Notes: generated from the letters alone by a model not told the origin. A stretch of 64,000 nucleotides of DNA from Flavobacteriaceae bacterium (GCA_947456955.1 CANGTQ010000001.1:348538-412537); one strand, 5' to 3'; positions 39,593-50,561 are shown, counted from the stretch's first letter. Made by a program: numbers and translations.

Positions 39593-41719
39593 ATGAGAAA
39601 GAACATTCAACATATAAAACTCATCCGAAAACAGAGGACCGACAACCGACAACCGACAACCGACAACTTCCACACTGCCGAAGGCATCGAACTCAAACCT
39701 TCCTATTCAGAAGCAGACATCGAAAACCTCGAACACATTGGTTTTGGAGCAGGCTTTGCCCCTAACCTTGGTGGTCCTTATGCTACGATGTATGTCCGAC
39801 GTCCTTGGACAATTCGTCAATATGCAGGTTTTTCTACAGCCGAAGAAAGTAATGCTTTCTATCGCCGGAATCTGGCAGCAGGACAAAAAGGCCTTTCAGT
39901 TGCTTTTGATTTGGCAACACATAGAGGTTACGATTCTGACCACGAACGCGTAGTGGGAGATGTTGGAAAAGCCGGAGTTGCAATTGACACCGTTGAAGAT
40001 ATGAAAGTCTTATTCGACCAGATTCCGTTAGATGAAATGTCGGTTTCCATGACCATGAACGGTGCTGTTTTGCCCATTATGGCCTTCTATATTGTTGCTG
40101 CCGAAGAACAAGGTGTAACTCCAGAATTGCTTTCGGGAACCATTCAAAATGATATCCTGAAGGAATTCATGGTACGTAATACCTATATCTATCCACCAAC
40201 ACCCTCAATGAAAATCATTGCTGATATTTTTGAATATACCAGCAAAAAAATGCCGAAATTTAACTCGATATCTATATCGGGTTATCACATGCAGGAAGCC
40301 GGAGCTACTGCTGATATTGAATTGGCCTATACTTTAGCAGATGGTTTAGAATATATACGAACAGGTTTAGCAACAGGCATGAAAATAGATGAGTTCGCTC
40401 CACGCCTATCTTTCTTTTGGGCCATTGGTATGAACCATTTTATGGAAATCGCCAAAATGCGCGCAGGAAGAATGTTATGGGCTAAACTATTAAAACAGTT
40501 CAATCCGAATGACGAAAAATCATTAGCGTTGCGTACGCATTGCCAAACATCCGGCTGGAGTTTAACAGAGCAAGACCCATTTAATAATGTGGCGCGAACT
40601 GCCATCGAAGCGGCAGCCGCAGCCTTTGGCGGAACGCAGTCTTTACATACCAATGCCTTAGACGAAGCGATTGCCTTACCAACGGATTTCTCGGCACGTA
40701 TTGCAAGAAATACGCAAATATTTTTACAGGAAGAAACCAAAATCTGCAAAACCGTCGATCCTTGGGCAGGCAGCTATTATGTAGAAAGTCTTACGGCAGA
40801 AATCGCCGAAAAGGCCTGGGCATTGATTGAAGAAGTAGAAGAATTAGGAGGTATGACCAAAGCCATCGAAGCCGGAATCCCAAAACTGCGTATCGAAGAA
40901 GCAGCTGCACGAAAACAAGCACGTATTGACAGTTCACAGGATATTATTGTGGGCGTAAATAAATACCGTCTTGAAAAAGAAGACCCATTGCATATTTTGG
41001 ATGTCGATAACCAAATGGTGCGCAAGCAACAAATCGAGCAATTACAACAAATAAAAGCTACCCGTGATAACAATAAGGTTAAAGCTTGTCTGGAAAAATT
41101 AACCGACTGTGCTAAGAACGCAAATGATAATTTATTATCTTTAGCCGTAGAAGCAGCCCGAAACAGAGCCACACTGGGTGAAATCAGTGATGCACTAGAA
41201 GTGGTTTTCGGCAGATATAAAGCACAAATCAGATCATTTAGTGGCGTGTACAGCAAAGAAATAAAAAACGACAAAAGCTTTGAAAAAGCCAAACAACTAG
41301 CCAACGCTTTCGCTAAGAAAGAAGGTCGTCGTCCGCGTATTATGATTGCCAAAATGGGTCAGGACGGTCACGACCGTGGTGTCAAGGTTGTCGCTACCGG
41401 CTATGCCGATGTAGGTTTTGATGTCGATATTGGACCCCTATTCCAAACCCCACAGGAAGCCGCTAAGCAAGCAGTAGAAAACGACGTTCACATACTCGGA
41501 GTTTCCTCTCTGGCAGCCGGACACAAAACCTTGGTTCCTCAAGTGATCGAAGAGCTTAAAAAATACGGTCGTGAAGATATTATGGTCATCGTTGGCGGTG
41601 TAATACCATCACAGGATTACCAATTCTTATTTGATGCTGGAGCCGTGGCAGTATTTGGACCGGGTACCAAAATAAGCGATGCCGCTATTTGCATTTTGGA
41701 GGTTTTGTTAGAAGACTAA
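39593..41719 (+). CDS. mutB: Methylmalonyl-CoA mutase, large catalytic subunit
   Basis: Adenosylcobalamin-dependent mutase, 708 aa. Barrel part with [21 protein letters not shown], and a C-terminal B12-binding domain with the lower-ligand motif in [11 protein letters not shown], then [14 protein letters not shown] and IVGGVIP. The N-terminal 30 residues contain [10 protein letters not shown] encoded by four copies of the heptamer ACCGACA, which is not a multiple of three; no usable start lies between the repeat and the conserved domain, so a copy-number change would shift the frame. It is last in the udk-divIC-mutA-mutB run. Confidence 0.95.
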   Translation: MRKNIQHIKLIRKQRTDNRQPTTDNFHTAEGIELKPSYSEADIENLEHIGFGAGFAPNLGGPYATMYVRRPWTIRQYAGFSTAEESNAFYRRNLAAGQKGLSVAFDLATHRGYDSDHERVVGDVGKAGVAIDTVEDMKVLFDQIPLDEMSVSMTMNGAVLPIMAFYIVAAEEQGVTPELLSGTIQNDILKEFMVRNTYIYPPTPSMKIIADIFEYTSKKMPKFNSISISGYHMQEAGATADIELAYTLADGLEYIRTGLATGMKIDEFAPRLSFFWAIGMNHFMEIAKMRAGRMLWAKLLKQFNPNDEKSLALRTHCQTSGWSLTEQDPFNNVARTAIEAAAAAFGGTQSLHTNALDEAIALPTDFSARIARNTQIFLQEETKICKTVDPWAGSYYVESLTAEIAEKAWALIEEVEELGGMTKAIEAGIPKLRIEEAAARKQARIDSSQDIIVGVNKYRLEKEDPLHILDVDNQMVRKQQIEQLQQIKATRDNNKVKACLEKLTDCAKNANDNLLSLAVEAARNRATLGEISDALEVVFGRYKAQIRSFSGVYSKEIKNDKSFEKAKQLANAFAKKEGRRPRIMIAKMGQDGHDRGVKVVATGYADVGFDVDIGPLFQTPQEAAKQAVENDVHILGVSSLAAGHKTLVPQVIEELKKYGREDIMVIVGGVIPSQDYQFLFDAGAVAVFGPGTKISDAAICILEVLLED
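39638..39667 (+). repeat. Heptanucleotide tandem repeat (ACCGACA)x4 in the mutB start region
   Basis: Four perfect copies of ACCGACA plus two bases, 45 bases into mutB. A unit length of 7 in coding sequence is the kind of repeat that can cause slippage frameshifts. Confidence 0.9.
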
Positions 41720-41812
41720 ACCAATCAGATGAAATAAGTACACAAAAAGTGTAACACCCTTTTAAAATTCATTCCTATTTTAGCTAGACCTGTCAGGTAT
41801 AGAAATCCAATA

Positions 41813-41935
41813 GGGATGATATTTTATTAAATATACAATCATACTATTTTATAAGCCATATAGATTATATCATCCCTAAAGGGATTTCTTCTATCACTTA
41901 CGCTGTACTACCTATATTGAATCCCTAACGGGATT
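41813..41935. repeat. REP-like cluster of GGGAT inverted repeats after mutB
   Basis: GGGATGATAT (41813-41822) pairs with ATATCATCCC (41867-41876). Overlapping and following it are the small palindromes ATCCCTAAAGGGAT (41872-41885) and AATCCCTAACGGGATT (41920-41935). The layout resembles a REP/BIME-type element in the 396-base gap between mutB and the next gene; the gap holds no gene. Confidence 0.65.
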
Positions 41936-41960
41936 AATCATTTCCTATTTTACAACAACA

Positions 41961-41990
41961 AACACTCACTTTACAAAGGGTGTTTTTTTT
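41961..41990 (+). terminator. Terminator after the mutB intergenic repeats
   Basis: AACACTC and GGGTGTT pair (one G-T wobble) around a 10-base loop and are followed by eight T. Confidence 0.6.
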
Positions 41991-42115
41991 TACAATACCT
42001 CTCAAAATAAAACCCATAATTCTCATATTCCCATAAATAAATCGTAACTTTAGTTGACAAATTGGCCATCTGTTTGCTCCGAAGACTAATTTAATAATCT
42101 TTAAAATCAAACAAT

Positions 42116-42526
42116 ATGAAATCAACAAGAAAAGTCGGTATCTGGTTAGACCATACCACAGCACGTGTAATAGAATACAATATTGAGGAACTCAAAGCAA
42201 CCACAATTAAATCAGACCTACAAGGATTAGACAACCAAGATGGTTTGCAACACAGTGAGAATTTGTTACACAACAAAGAAAACCAAAAACTAAAAGCCTT
42301 TTACAAAGCCATTATAGCCATTGTAGAAAACTATGACGAAATTCTTCTCTTTGGTCCAACCACCGCGAAAAATGAGTTATTTAACCTCATCCGCGAAGAA
42401 CACAAATACGACCATCTGAAAATAGAAACCATGTCTGCCGAAAAAATGACTCCACCCAAGGAACATGATTTTGTGGTTAACCATTTCAAAACGGTACTTA
42501 ATTACGAAAGTCCGTTTACAAAATAA
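42116..42526 (+). CDS. Hypothetical protein, possibly eRF1-domain-like
   Basis: A 136-aa cytoplasmic protein. MKSTRKVGIWLDHTTARVIEYN followed by a central VENYDEILLFGPTTAKNELFNLI and an end with KMTPPKEHDFVVNHF resembles small bacterial proteins with the eRF1/Pelota middle-domain fold (the baeRF type linked to ribosome interaction). I am not sure of that link. It stands alone after the REP cluster and is convergent with the ABC-F gene, itself a ribosome-acting protein. Confidence 0.7.
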   Translation: MKSTRKVGIWLDHTTARVIEYNIEELKATTIKSDLQGLDNQDGLQHSENLLHNKENQKLKAFYKAIIAIVENYDEILLFGPTTAKNELFNLIREEHKYDHLKIETMSAEKMTPPKEHDFVVNHFKTVLNYESPFTK

Positions 42527-42530
42527 AAGT

Positions 42531-44222
<1,692 letters not shown>

Positions 44223-44338
44223 TCAAAAGTGTTCAGTGTTCATTACATAGTTTTAGTTTTTTATGTTACTTTATTTAACTAATGCTTAACAATAAAATCC
44301 ATTATATAGAAATATTTTTGTTAACTATTTTCGAATTT

Positions 44339-45748
44339 ATGCACAGTATAAGAAGTATAAAGTTTTTCATTTTCTTTCTCCCATTTATTACCGTTTTAAG
44401 TTCGTGCAGAAGCGAGTTTAAAGGTTGTGAATATGTCGCTTATTTTGGTGGTGAAGTGGTGAATCCGAATAATCCTTATGTGCTTTTTTGCAAAGACAAT
44501 GAAGTTATTGATACATTAAAACTCGACGAGAACAACCGCTTCTTCACGCAATTCGATTCACTAGCACCCGGATTATATACTTTTAAACACGAACCCGAAT
44601 ATCAATATGTATATTTTGATAAAAACGACAGTATCATGGTTCGAGTGAATTCAAGAGACTTTGATGAGTCAATTATTTTTTGTGGTCGTGGTGAAGAAAA
44701 AAATAATTTCTTAATGGAAATTTATTTAAAAAATGAAAAAGACAAATATAAAATGTTTGACTATTTCGATGATAATTTTGATAACTTTTCCAAAGAAATA
44801 GATTCAACTTTTGCCAATGAAACTACTTTTTACAACACAAAAAAGCAAGAGATTAAATGGAATGATGATTTTGATGTTTTTGCCAAAGCTGCTTTAGATT
44901 TTAATTATTATTCCAAAAAAGAATTATATCCCTTAGTTCACAAAATCAGAACAGGTGAAGATTTGATTGATAAATTGCCGGCTAATTATTATGACTACAG
45001 AAAGACTATAGATTTTAACAACGTCGGACTTTCAAATTATGCTCCTTATGTTATGTATTTGTCACACATGCTTAACAACATGGGTACAATAAATTATCAT
45101 AATCATTTTAGCGAAAAGGATTTGGCATTAAAAACCAATATCAATAAAATGACTATTGCTGATACTTTGATCAAAAATCAAAAGGTGAAAAACAACATTC
45201 TAAACAATATTGCTTTTACCTATTTACTCGAAGATCAGAATATGAGCAATAACAATACTTTTTTGACTTCCTATAAAAAACTTTCTACTGATAAGAGCAA
45301 AAAGAATGAAATAATAACACTATGCAACGCGATTCAGATGCTGAAAGTTGGTGGTACTTTACCCGAAGTACCTTTAATAAATACAAATGGTAATCCTGTT
45401 TCTTTGTCAACTCTGACAAAACCAAATACAGTGTTTTTCTTTTGGACAAAAAACGCAAAGTCTCATTTAGAAGCAGTACACTTAAAAATAATGACACTAA
45501 AATCCAAGTTTCCACAATATAATTTTGTGGCTGTAAATGTTAATGACAGCGAAGAAGACTGGAAAGTAACTTTGGACAACTATAAATTCAAAGGCATTAC
45601 AGAAGTGCATTGTTCCAATTTTGAAATGATAAAAAACAAATGGGCAATCAACAAAATTCATCGTACTATAATCCTTGATAACAAAGGTGTAATCAAAAAT
45701 GCATTTGCTGATATATTTGATTCTCAGTTTGAGGAGAATTTGAAATAA
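44339..45748 (+). CDS. Lipoprotein with C-terminal thioredoxin-like domain lacking CxxC
   Basis: A 469-aa lipoprotein starting at the ATG 44339 (MHSIRSIKFFIFFLPFITVLSSC). The N-terminal part has beta-rich, DUF4369-like character; the middle is helical. The C-terminal 140 residues resemble TlpA/AhpC-type thioredoxin domains (LPEVPLINTNGNPVSLSTLT, then INKIHRTIILDNKGVI), but the active-site position reads FFFWTKNAKSH in place of WCxxC. It therefore cannot do dithiol chemistry and may bind another protein. Such TlpA-like lipoproteins are common in Bacteroidota. Confidence 0.8.
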   Translation: MHSIRSIKFFIFFLPFITVLSSCRSEFKGCEYVAYFGGEVVNPNNPYVLFCKDNEVIDTLKLDENNRFFTQFDSLAPGLYTFKHEPEYQYVYFDKNDSIMVRVNSRDFDESIIFCGRGEEKNNFLMEIYLKNEKDKYKMFDYFDDNFDNFSKEIDSTFANETTFYNTKKQEIKWNDDFDVFAKAALDFNYYSKKELYPLVHKIRTGEDLIDKLPANYYDYRKTIDFNNVGLSNYAPYVMYLSHMLNNMGTINYHNHFSEKDLALKTNINKMTIADTLIKNQKVKNNILNNIAFTYLLEDQNMSNNNTFLTSYKKLSTDKSKKNEIITLCNAIQMLKVGGTLPEVPLINTNGNPVSLSTLTKPNTVFFFWTKNAKSHLEAVHLKIMTLKSKFPQYNFVAVNVNDSEEDWKVTLDNYKFKGITEVHCSNFEMIKNKWAINKIHRTIILDNKGVIKNAFADIFDSQFEENLK

Positions 45749-45769
45749 ATTATTAGATTATTAGAAATA

Positions 45770-45800
45770 AAAAAGGGCTTTCGTTTTGAAAGCCCTTTTT
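45770..45800. terminator. Terminator between the TlpA-like gene and the transaldolase gene
   Basis: AAAAAGGGCTTTC and GAAAGCCCTTTTT form a perfect 13-bp stem with a 5-base loop, usable in both directions. Confidence 0.88.
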
Positions 45801-45818
45801 TATTATAGAATTGTTTTA

Positions 45819-46475
45819 TTACTGATTTCCTTTAGCATAATCAGCCAAGAACTGCGCTAAACCAATATCAGTTAAAGGATGTTTTAACAATCCTAAAATT
45901 GATGATAATGGTCCAGTCATTACATCAGCACCAATCTTGGCACAATTCACAACATGCATTGTGTGACGAATAGAAGCTGCTAAAATTTGAGTTTCAAAAG
46001 CATAATTATCATAGATATCACGAATTTCCTGAATCAAAGCCAAACCATCAGTAGAACAATCGTCTAATCTTCCTAGAAACGGAGAAACATAAGTTGCCCC
46101 CGCTTTAGCCGCTAACAAAGCTTGACCAGCAGAGAAAACTAACGTTACATTGGTCTTAATTCCTTTGTCTGAAAAATATTTACACGCTTTCACTCCTTCT
46201 TTGGTCATTGGCAGTTTTACCACAATTTGCTCGTGTAAATCAGCCAACTCTTCGCCTTCTTTAATCATACCTTCATAGTCAACCGCAATAACTTCGGCAC
46301 TTACATCGCCATCAACAATATTGCAAATGTCAACATAGTGTTTCAAAATATTGTTTTTACCGGTAATTCCTTCTTTTGCCATCAATGAAGGGTTTGTTGT
46401 AACTCCATCAAGTACACCGAGTGCTTGTGCTTCTCTGATGTCCTTTAAATTGGCTGTGTCAATAAAAAATTTCAT
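45819..46475 (-). CDS. Transaldolase of the small FSA/TalC type
   Basis: Class I aldolase of 218 aa related to fructose-6-phosphate aldolase and short transaldolases of the pentose phosphate pathway. [20 protein letters not shown] and [13 protein letters not shown] at the start, [14 protein letters not shown] (Schiff-base lysine region; VKLP), [19 protein letters not shown] and [11 protein letters not shown] are family hallmarks. In organisms lacking other transaldolases this type supplies the activity. It has its own -7 box and a terminator. Confidence 0.93.
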   Translation of the reverse strand: MKFFIDTANLKDIREAQALGVLDGVTTNPSLMAKEGITGKNNILKHYVDICNIVDGDVSAEVIAVDYEGMIKEGEELADLHEQIVVKLPMTKEGVKACKYFSDKGIKTNVTLVFSAGQALLAAKAGATYVSPFLGRLDDCSTDGLALIQEIRDIYDNYAFETQILAASIRHTMHVVNCAKIGADVMTGPLSSILGLLKHPLTDIGLAQFLADYAKGNQ

Positions 46476-46516
46476 AGTGTAATGTTTAAATATAAAAAGT
46501 TGTGTTTTTTGTTGCG

Positions 46517-46524
46517 CAAAATTA
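46517..46524 (-). promoter_or_regulatory. Promoter -7 box of the transaldolase gene
   Basis: TAATTTTG on the minus strand fits TAnnTTTG, about 40 bases before the ATG. Confidence 0.4.
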
Positions 46525-46540
46525 CGTTTTTTTTATGTTG

Positions 46541-46618
46541 CTGAGTTACTGAGCACCTAAGTTTCTGAGTTTTTTTTCACTGAGCTTACTTAGCCTCTAA
46601 GCTACTAAGTCTCTCAAA
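46541..46618. repeat. Degenerate octamer tandem repeat, CTRAGYTN-like
   Basis: CTGAGTTA, CTGAGCAC, CTAAGTTT and CTGAGTTT, then after a T run CTGAGCTTA, CTTAGCCT, CTAAGCTA, CTAAGTCT. The period is 8 bases with drift. It overlaps the end of the SDR gene. Confidence 0.7.
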
Positions 46619-47417
46619 GCTTATAATGATTCATCAACATACTTTCATAAATTCGGTCAGGTAAAATTCGTTTTAAAACGATGGAGAACTTTTGCATAAA
46701 AGCGCCAATTTTATAATGCAGGTTTGGATTTTTATCCTGTATAATATTGTATACTTCTTTGGCGAAATGATTTGGATCTTCACCACTATGCATATGCGAA
46801 TTCATCATGCCTAACGTATTCTCATAAGCCGGTTTGTATGCCGAATTTTCAAGTATTGGCGCATGATAACGATGCGCTGCAATATCAGTTGCAAATTCTC
46901 CTGGAGCAATATTAACTATGTTGATTCCGAAAGGTTTTACTTCAATGCTTACTGCTTCCGAAACCAATTCGAGTGCTCCTTTTGAAGCCGAGTAAATGCC
47001 TCGGTAAGGTAAACCCATATAACCAGCAATCGAAGTAATATTGATAATCATACCCGATTTTTGTTCGCGCATTTGTGGCAAAACCGCCTTAATAACTTCT
47101 ATTGGTCCGAAGAAATTGGTTTCAAAATTATTCCGCATTTCATCGGTTGGCGTTTCTTCAATTGGTCCCGTAATTCCAACTCCGGCATTGTTAATAACTA
47201 CATCTATTCGTTTGGAAATAGAAATTACTTTCTCCACTGCATGCTTTATACTTTCTACACTTCTAACATCCAACGCAATCAAGGGAAATATGGAATTAAT
47301 AACTTTCTCCGGATTACGACTCGTACCGTAAACCGTAAATCCTTTATGAAATAAAAACTCGCCTATGGCTTTCCCAATTCCTGAGGAACCGCCTGTGATT
47401 AAAACTACTTTACTCAT
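46614..47417 (-). CDS. Short-chain dehydrogenase/reductase
   Basis: Classical SDR of 267 aa starting at the ATG 47417 (MSKVVLITGGSSGIGKAIGEF); the track start adds 15 residues. Cofactor loop TGGSSGIG, NNAGVGITG, catalytic Ser in NITSIAGYMG and Tyr-x-x-x-Lys in YSASKGAL are present. The absence of a basic residue after the first beta strand's end is not decisive for NAD or NADP. Substrate unknown. The last codons overlap an octamer repeat array. Confidence 0.9.
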   Translation of the reverse strand: MSKVVLITGGSSGIGKAIGEFLFHKGFTVYGTSRNPEKVINSIFPLIALDVRSVESIKHAVEKVISISKRIDVVINNAGVGITGPIEETPTDEMRNNFETNFFGPIEVIKAVLPQMREQKSGMIINITSIAGYMGLPYRGIYSASKGALELVSEAVSIEVKPFGINIVNIAPGEFATDIAAHRYHAPILENSAYKPAYENTLGMMNSHMHSGEDPNHFAKEVYNIIQDKNPNLHYKIGAFMQKFSIVLKRILPDRIYESMLMNHYKL

Positions 47418-47517
47418 TTTTTTTTTAAGATAAGAGATGAGAAACCGATAGATGAGAGACAATAATTATAAACGAGAATATCTATTATCTATCTGTCTAA
47501 TTTTCGTCTAAATATAA

Positions 47518-48516
47518 TTAGTTTATTCTAATACCCAAACCATGATTTTCGCTTAAATTAATTTTACCATTTACAATTTCACTTCCACAGGCGATATCAT
47601 TTGCAATTAAATTCGCACCATCCAAATCGGCATAGTCGCAAAATGGGGCTAATACAGCTCCGGCTGAAATACCGATAGTTGATTCAGTCATGCAACCCAT
47701 CATGATTTTATAATTTAATTCTTTAGCAACAGCTATCATTTCCATAGCCGGTGTTAGTCCTCCACATTTTACCAGTTTGATATTGATGCTTCTGTAATGT
47801 GGTTGCAATTCCTTTAAAACAGAAACACTTTGACAATCTTCATCAGCCATCCAGTTGGCAAATTTATTGGTATGCAAAACTTTATAATTATCTGAGCCCG
47901 GTTTCATAGGTTGTTCCAAATAAGCGAACTTGGAAACAACTTCATTATTCTCCAACCAATAACAATTTTCTTTGGTAAAACTTCCGTTTGAATCAAGCGC
48001 CAGCGATTTATCTAATTGTAATAATTTAGTAATATCCTTTTCATCAAAATGATTGCACTTTACTTTAAATTTTGTCCAAGCCGATTTTTCAATTTTCTTG
48101 ATTTGGTTCTCAATGGTATCTACACTAATTGTTATTGAAGAATCTGGAAGATTAGTAAAATCTATTTTATTCAATTCCAAAAAAGGTTTCTTTTCGAGCT
48201 TGCCAAACAAATCCCAATAAGCACAATCTAATGCCGAACGAAGAAAACTTGGCAAGTCTAATTGTAAAAGGAAAGCGTAAAATTCGGTTGGATGAATTAT
48301 ACTTTGCTTTTCAATTTGCGACTTTATTTTGGATAAAATAACCTCGAAATCAACAAGACTAATGTGATAATAATCAATGGAAGTACATTCGCCATAACCT
48401 TTACTTTCATTCTTTTGCAATGTTATGATTAAAGCTTCTCTGTATGTATAATTTCCATAAGCAATGGCGAAGGTTTCCTTAAGTTGAAATCGTACTATTT
48501 GCCATGATAAAACCAT
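47518..48516 (-). CDS. Dipeptide epimerase (enolase superfamily, L-Ala-D/L-Glu type)
   Basis: A 332-aa enolase-superfamily enzyme likely epimerising L-Ala-D-Glu during murein recycling. Start at ATG 48516 (MVLSWQIVRFQLKETFAIAYG); the longer track ORF runs into the 4.5S RNA gene. The KxK base is in WTKFKVKCNH, metal ligands in ALDSNGSF, AYLEQPMKPG and MADEDCQS, the second Lys in SINIKLVKCGG, and the dipeptide-epimerase DxDG motif in YADLDGANLI. It fits with the VanX-like peptidase 47 kb away as cell-wall peptide enzymes. Confidence 0.88.
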   Translation of the reverse strand: MVLSWQIVRFQLKETFAIAYGNYTYREALIITLQKNESKGYGECTSIDYYHISLVDFEVILSKIKSQIEKQSIIHPTEFYAFLLQLDLPSFLRSALDCAYWDLFGKLEKKPFLELNKIDFTNLPDSSITISVDTIENQIKKIEKSAWTKFKVKCNHFDEKDITKLLQLDKSLALDSNGSFTKENCYWLENNEVVSKFAYLEQPMKPGSDNYKVLHTNKFANWMADEDCQSVSVLKELQPHYRSINIKLVKCGGLTPAMEMIAVAKELNYKIMMGCMTESTIGISAGAVLAPFCDYADLDGANLIANDIACGSEIVNGKINLSENHGLGIRIN

Positions 48517-48530
48517 ATAGTGTAAAAATA

Positions 48531-48554
48531 AAAAATCCCGATAACTTTCGGGAT
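48531..48554 (-). terminator. Terminator after the 4.5S RNA gene
   Basis: ATCCCGA and TCGGGAT flank a 6-base loop on the minus strand and are followed by a T run, between the RNA gene and the epimerase start. Confidence 0.75.
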
Positions 48555-48570
48555 GCATTTTAGAAAAAAT

Positions 48571-48663
48571 GGCAAGCGACCTACATCGCACCGCTCAACC
48601 ACATACCTTTGCTATGTTCCCATCCTGGAGGATTTTGCAGGAGCTGGTCGTGTAGGACTTGCC
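48571..48663 (-). ncRNA. ffs: 4.5S signal recognition particle RNA (small bacterial SRP RNA)
   Basis: On the minus strand GGCAAGTCCTACACG at the 5' end pairs with CGATGTAGGTCGCTTGCC at the 3' end, giving a long hairpin of about 93 bases. Its apical part CCTCCAGGATGGGAACATAGCAAAGG carries the conserved SRP features: a GGGAAC (GNRA-type) tetraloop and the AGCA of the symmetric loop bound by Ffh. A perfect promoter precedes it and a terminator follows. The RNA partners with Ffh in co-translational membrane targeting, on which proteins such as the rhodopsin depend. Confidence 0.92.
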
Positions 48664-48667
48664 GCTG

Positions 48668-48697
48668 CAAATATACAATCTTTTTATTTTTTTGCAA
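48668..48697 (-). promoter_or_regulatory. Promoter of the 4.5S RNA gene
   Basis: Minus strand TTG at 48697-48695, a 19-base spacer and TATATTTG at 48675-48668; the predicted start is within a few bases of the RNA 5' end. The TTGCAA palindrome is shared with the divergent promoter. Confidence 0.75.
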
Positions 48698-48725
48698 GGA
48701 TTTAAAAGCTTTATAAATATATTTG
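48692..48725 (+). promoter_or_regulatory. Promoter of the glutaminyl cyclase gene
   Basis: TTG at 48692-48694 and TATATTTG at 48718-48725 with a 23-base spacer, 24 bases before the ATG. The -33 box overlaps the divergent ffs -33 box through TTGCAA. Confidence 0.55.
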
Positions 48726-48749
48726 TGAGTGAATAATTAATTATACAAA

Positions 48750-49799
48750 ATGAAACTTTATAACCCATTAATTACCATTTTATTAGCTATAAATATTGCT
48801 GGTTGTGGCGATAGTCAAAAAGATAAAGAAAACTATTTTAGCTTTGATGAAAAGAACTTGAAACCGATATACCAGTCAACCGATAAAGTTGATTTAACCT
48901 TGTTTAATACTAAAAATAAAAGCATTGACAGCGTTGTTTATTTTGTTAATGAGAAAAGAATTTCATCTGTAAAAGGTAATGGCAAATTCGTTTTGGATTT
49001 GATTGGAAAAAAATTAGGGTACCAAAATATAAAAGCACTGGTTTATTTTGAAGGCGATACGATTTCTACCAAAACCAGAGTTGAAGTGGCTTCCGGAATT
49101 GTTCCTAAATTATTGAAATATACCATTGTGAATACTTACAATCACGATGTGGACGCTTTTACAGAAGGCTTTGAATTCTACAGAGACACATTGATTGAAA
49201 GCACGGGACAAAATGGCAAATCGTATTTTGCTAAAATTGATTATAAAACTGGAAAAACTTATAAAAAAGTTGACATTGACCAACAATATTTTGGCGAAGG
49301 AATTACGGTTATCAATAATAAGATTTTCCAATTGACTTGGCAAAACGGTGAAGGATTTATTTTTGATGCCAATACGTTGAAGAAAATAAAAACTTTCCAA
49401 TATGACAAAAAAGTGGAAGGTTGGGGAATGACCAATGACGGAGCAACTATTTACCACTCAGACGGAACAGAAAAAATTTGGACAATGGATCCGGAAACGC
49501 AAAAGCTAACCGATTTTATTAATGTTTACACTAACGATAGTAAAATTAAAAGCGTTAACGAACTGGAATGGATTAACGGAAAAATCTATGGTAATATTTG
49601 GCAAAAAGATGCTATAGCAGTAATCAATCCAAAGACAGGAGCCGTTGAGCAAGTGCTTGATTTATCAGCATTACGTGCAAAAGTTACCAACAAAGAAGCC
49701 GAAGTATTAAATGGAATTGCTTACAATAAAAAAACAAATACCATATTTGTTACTGGAAAAAACTGGAACAAAATGTTTGAGATAAAGGTTAACGAATAA
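48750..49799 (+). CDS. Glutaminyl-peptide cyclotransferase lipoprotein
   Basis: Glutamine cyclotransferase of the plant/bacterial beta-propeller type, 349 aa, forming N-terminal pyroglutamate on exported proteins. Lipoprotein signal MKLYNPLITILLAINIAGC. A beta-sandwich-like N-terminal part of about 110 residues precedes the propeller, which starts TYNHDVDAFTEGFEFYRDTL and includes YFGEGITVINNKIFQLTW and NELEWINGKIYGNIWQ. Many T9SS and other exported proteins here begin with Gln after signal cleavage (AQ), a natural substrate. Confidence 0.92.
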   Translation: MKLYNPLITILLAINIAGCGDSQKDKENYFSFDEKNLKPIYQSTDKVDLTLFNTKNKSIDSVVYFVNEKRISSVKGNGKFVLDLIGKKLGYQNIKALVYFEGDTISTKTRVEVASGIVPKLLKYTIVNTYNHDVDAFTEGFEFYRDTLIESTGQNGKSYFAKIDYKTGKTYKKVDIDQQYFGEGITVINNKIFQLTWQNGEGFIFDANTLKKIKTFQYDKKVEGWGMTNDGATIYHSDGTEKIWTMDPETQKLTDFINVYTNDSKIKSVNELEWINGKIYGNIWQKDAIAVINPKTGAVEQVLDLSALRAKVTNKEAEVLNGIAYNKKTNTIFVTGKNWNKMFEIKVNE

Positions 49800-49822
49800 T
49801 CCATTTAAACTATTTGAAACAA

Positions 49823-49860
49823 AAAATCCCGTCTCTTTACAAAAAATGAGACGGGATTTT
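49823..49860. terminator. Bidirectional terminator
   Basis: AAAATCCCGTCTC and GAGACGGGATTTT form a perfect 13-bp stem between the cyclase gene and the convergent secreted protein gene. Confidence 0.88.
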
Positions 49861-49862
49861 TT

Positions 49863-50441
49863 TTATCTCTTTCTGAACTCAATCTTAACTTTGTCGTAAA
49901 CGAAAGTCGTTTGCTGGGTTTTATTCTTCTGAGTTACCGAACCATCCGAATTTAAAGTGAATTCAAAACCTTCTTTTCTTATTTTTTCTTGGGTTTCGGT
50001 AGCGCCTGTTCCGCCCAAAGACACTTTCTCGGTAATATGATTTGTCAATTGGTAGTTTGAGTATACTTGTTTTTTTGTAGTGACTTCATAAATAACAGAA
50101 TAGATTGTGGTCTTTTCTTCTGTCTTATTTGTCGATTTAGCAGTGCTGAGTTCTGTCCATGTAAGTAAATACAATTTAACACCACTTGCTGAAAATGAAC
50201 TCAATTTGCAATCTTTAGGTGTAAAAGCAGCATCAACATCTTTTATAATTAAGAAATCATTGGTTTTTCCTTTTTCACTAATGGTAACCTGAAATTTTCC
50301 ATTTTTAATTTCAACTTGCAGGTTGTCTACTTTAGGTAAGGCTGAGGCTGAAGATGGTGCTTTGGAACTACTTATCTTTTTTTGGCTAAAACCATTAAGA
50401 GTTAGCAAACCAACACACAAGAATAAAAATATATTTTTCAT
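49863..50441 (-). CDS. Secreted hypothetical protein, 192 aa
   Basis: From the ATG at 50441 a signal peptide (MKNIFLFLCVGLLTLNGFSQ) is followed by a Ser/Lys-rich linker and a beta-rich domain (VEIKNGKFQVTISEKGKTN; KLYLLTWTELSTAKST). The last part contains GFEFTLNSDGSVTQKNKTQQTTFVYDKVKIEF. No family recognised. It lies downstream of the rhodopsin gene on the same strand but beyond that gene's terminator. Confidence 0.75.
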   Translation of the reverse strand: MKNIFLFLCVGLLTLNGFSQKKISSSKAPSSASALPKVDNLQVEIKNGKFQVTISEKGKTNDFLIIKDVDAAFTPKDCKLSSFSASGVKLYLLTWTELSTAKSTNKTEEKTTIYSVIYEVTTKKQVYSNYQLTNHITEKVSLGGTGATETQEKIRKEGFEFTLNSDGSVTQKNKTQQTTFVYDKVKIEFRKR

Positions 50442-50510
50442 AACTAAATAAACTAGGTTAAACAGTAAGCCAATGTACAAAATAATTTATTCGGTAAATG
50501 TTAAATAAAA

Positions 50511-50540
50511 AAACCGTCAAGTGGTTAAACTTGACGGTTT
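50511..50540 (-). terminator. Terminator of the proteorhodopsin gene
   Basis: On the minus strand AAACCGTCAAGT and ACTTGACGGTTT form a 12-bp stem followed by a run of seven T. Confidence 0.85.
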
Positions 50541-50561
50541 GGAATTTTAAAATATAAAAAA

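Noticed and set aside
46541-46618. CRISPR array
   Set aside because: The period is 8 bases with drift and no spacers; no cas genes or 28-47 base repeats exist anywhere in the window.
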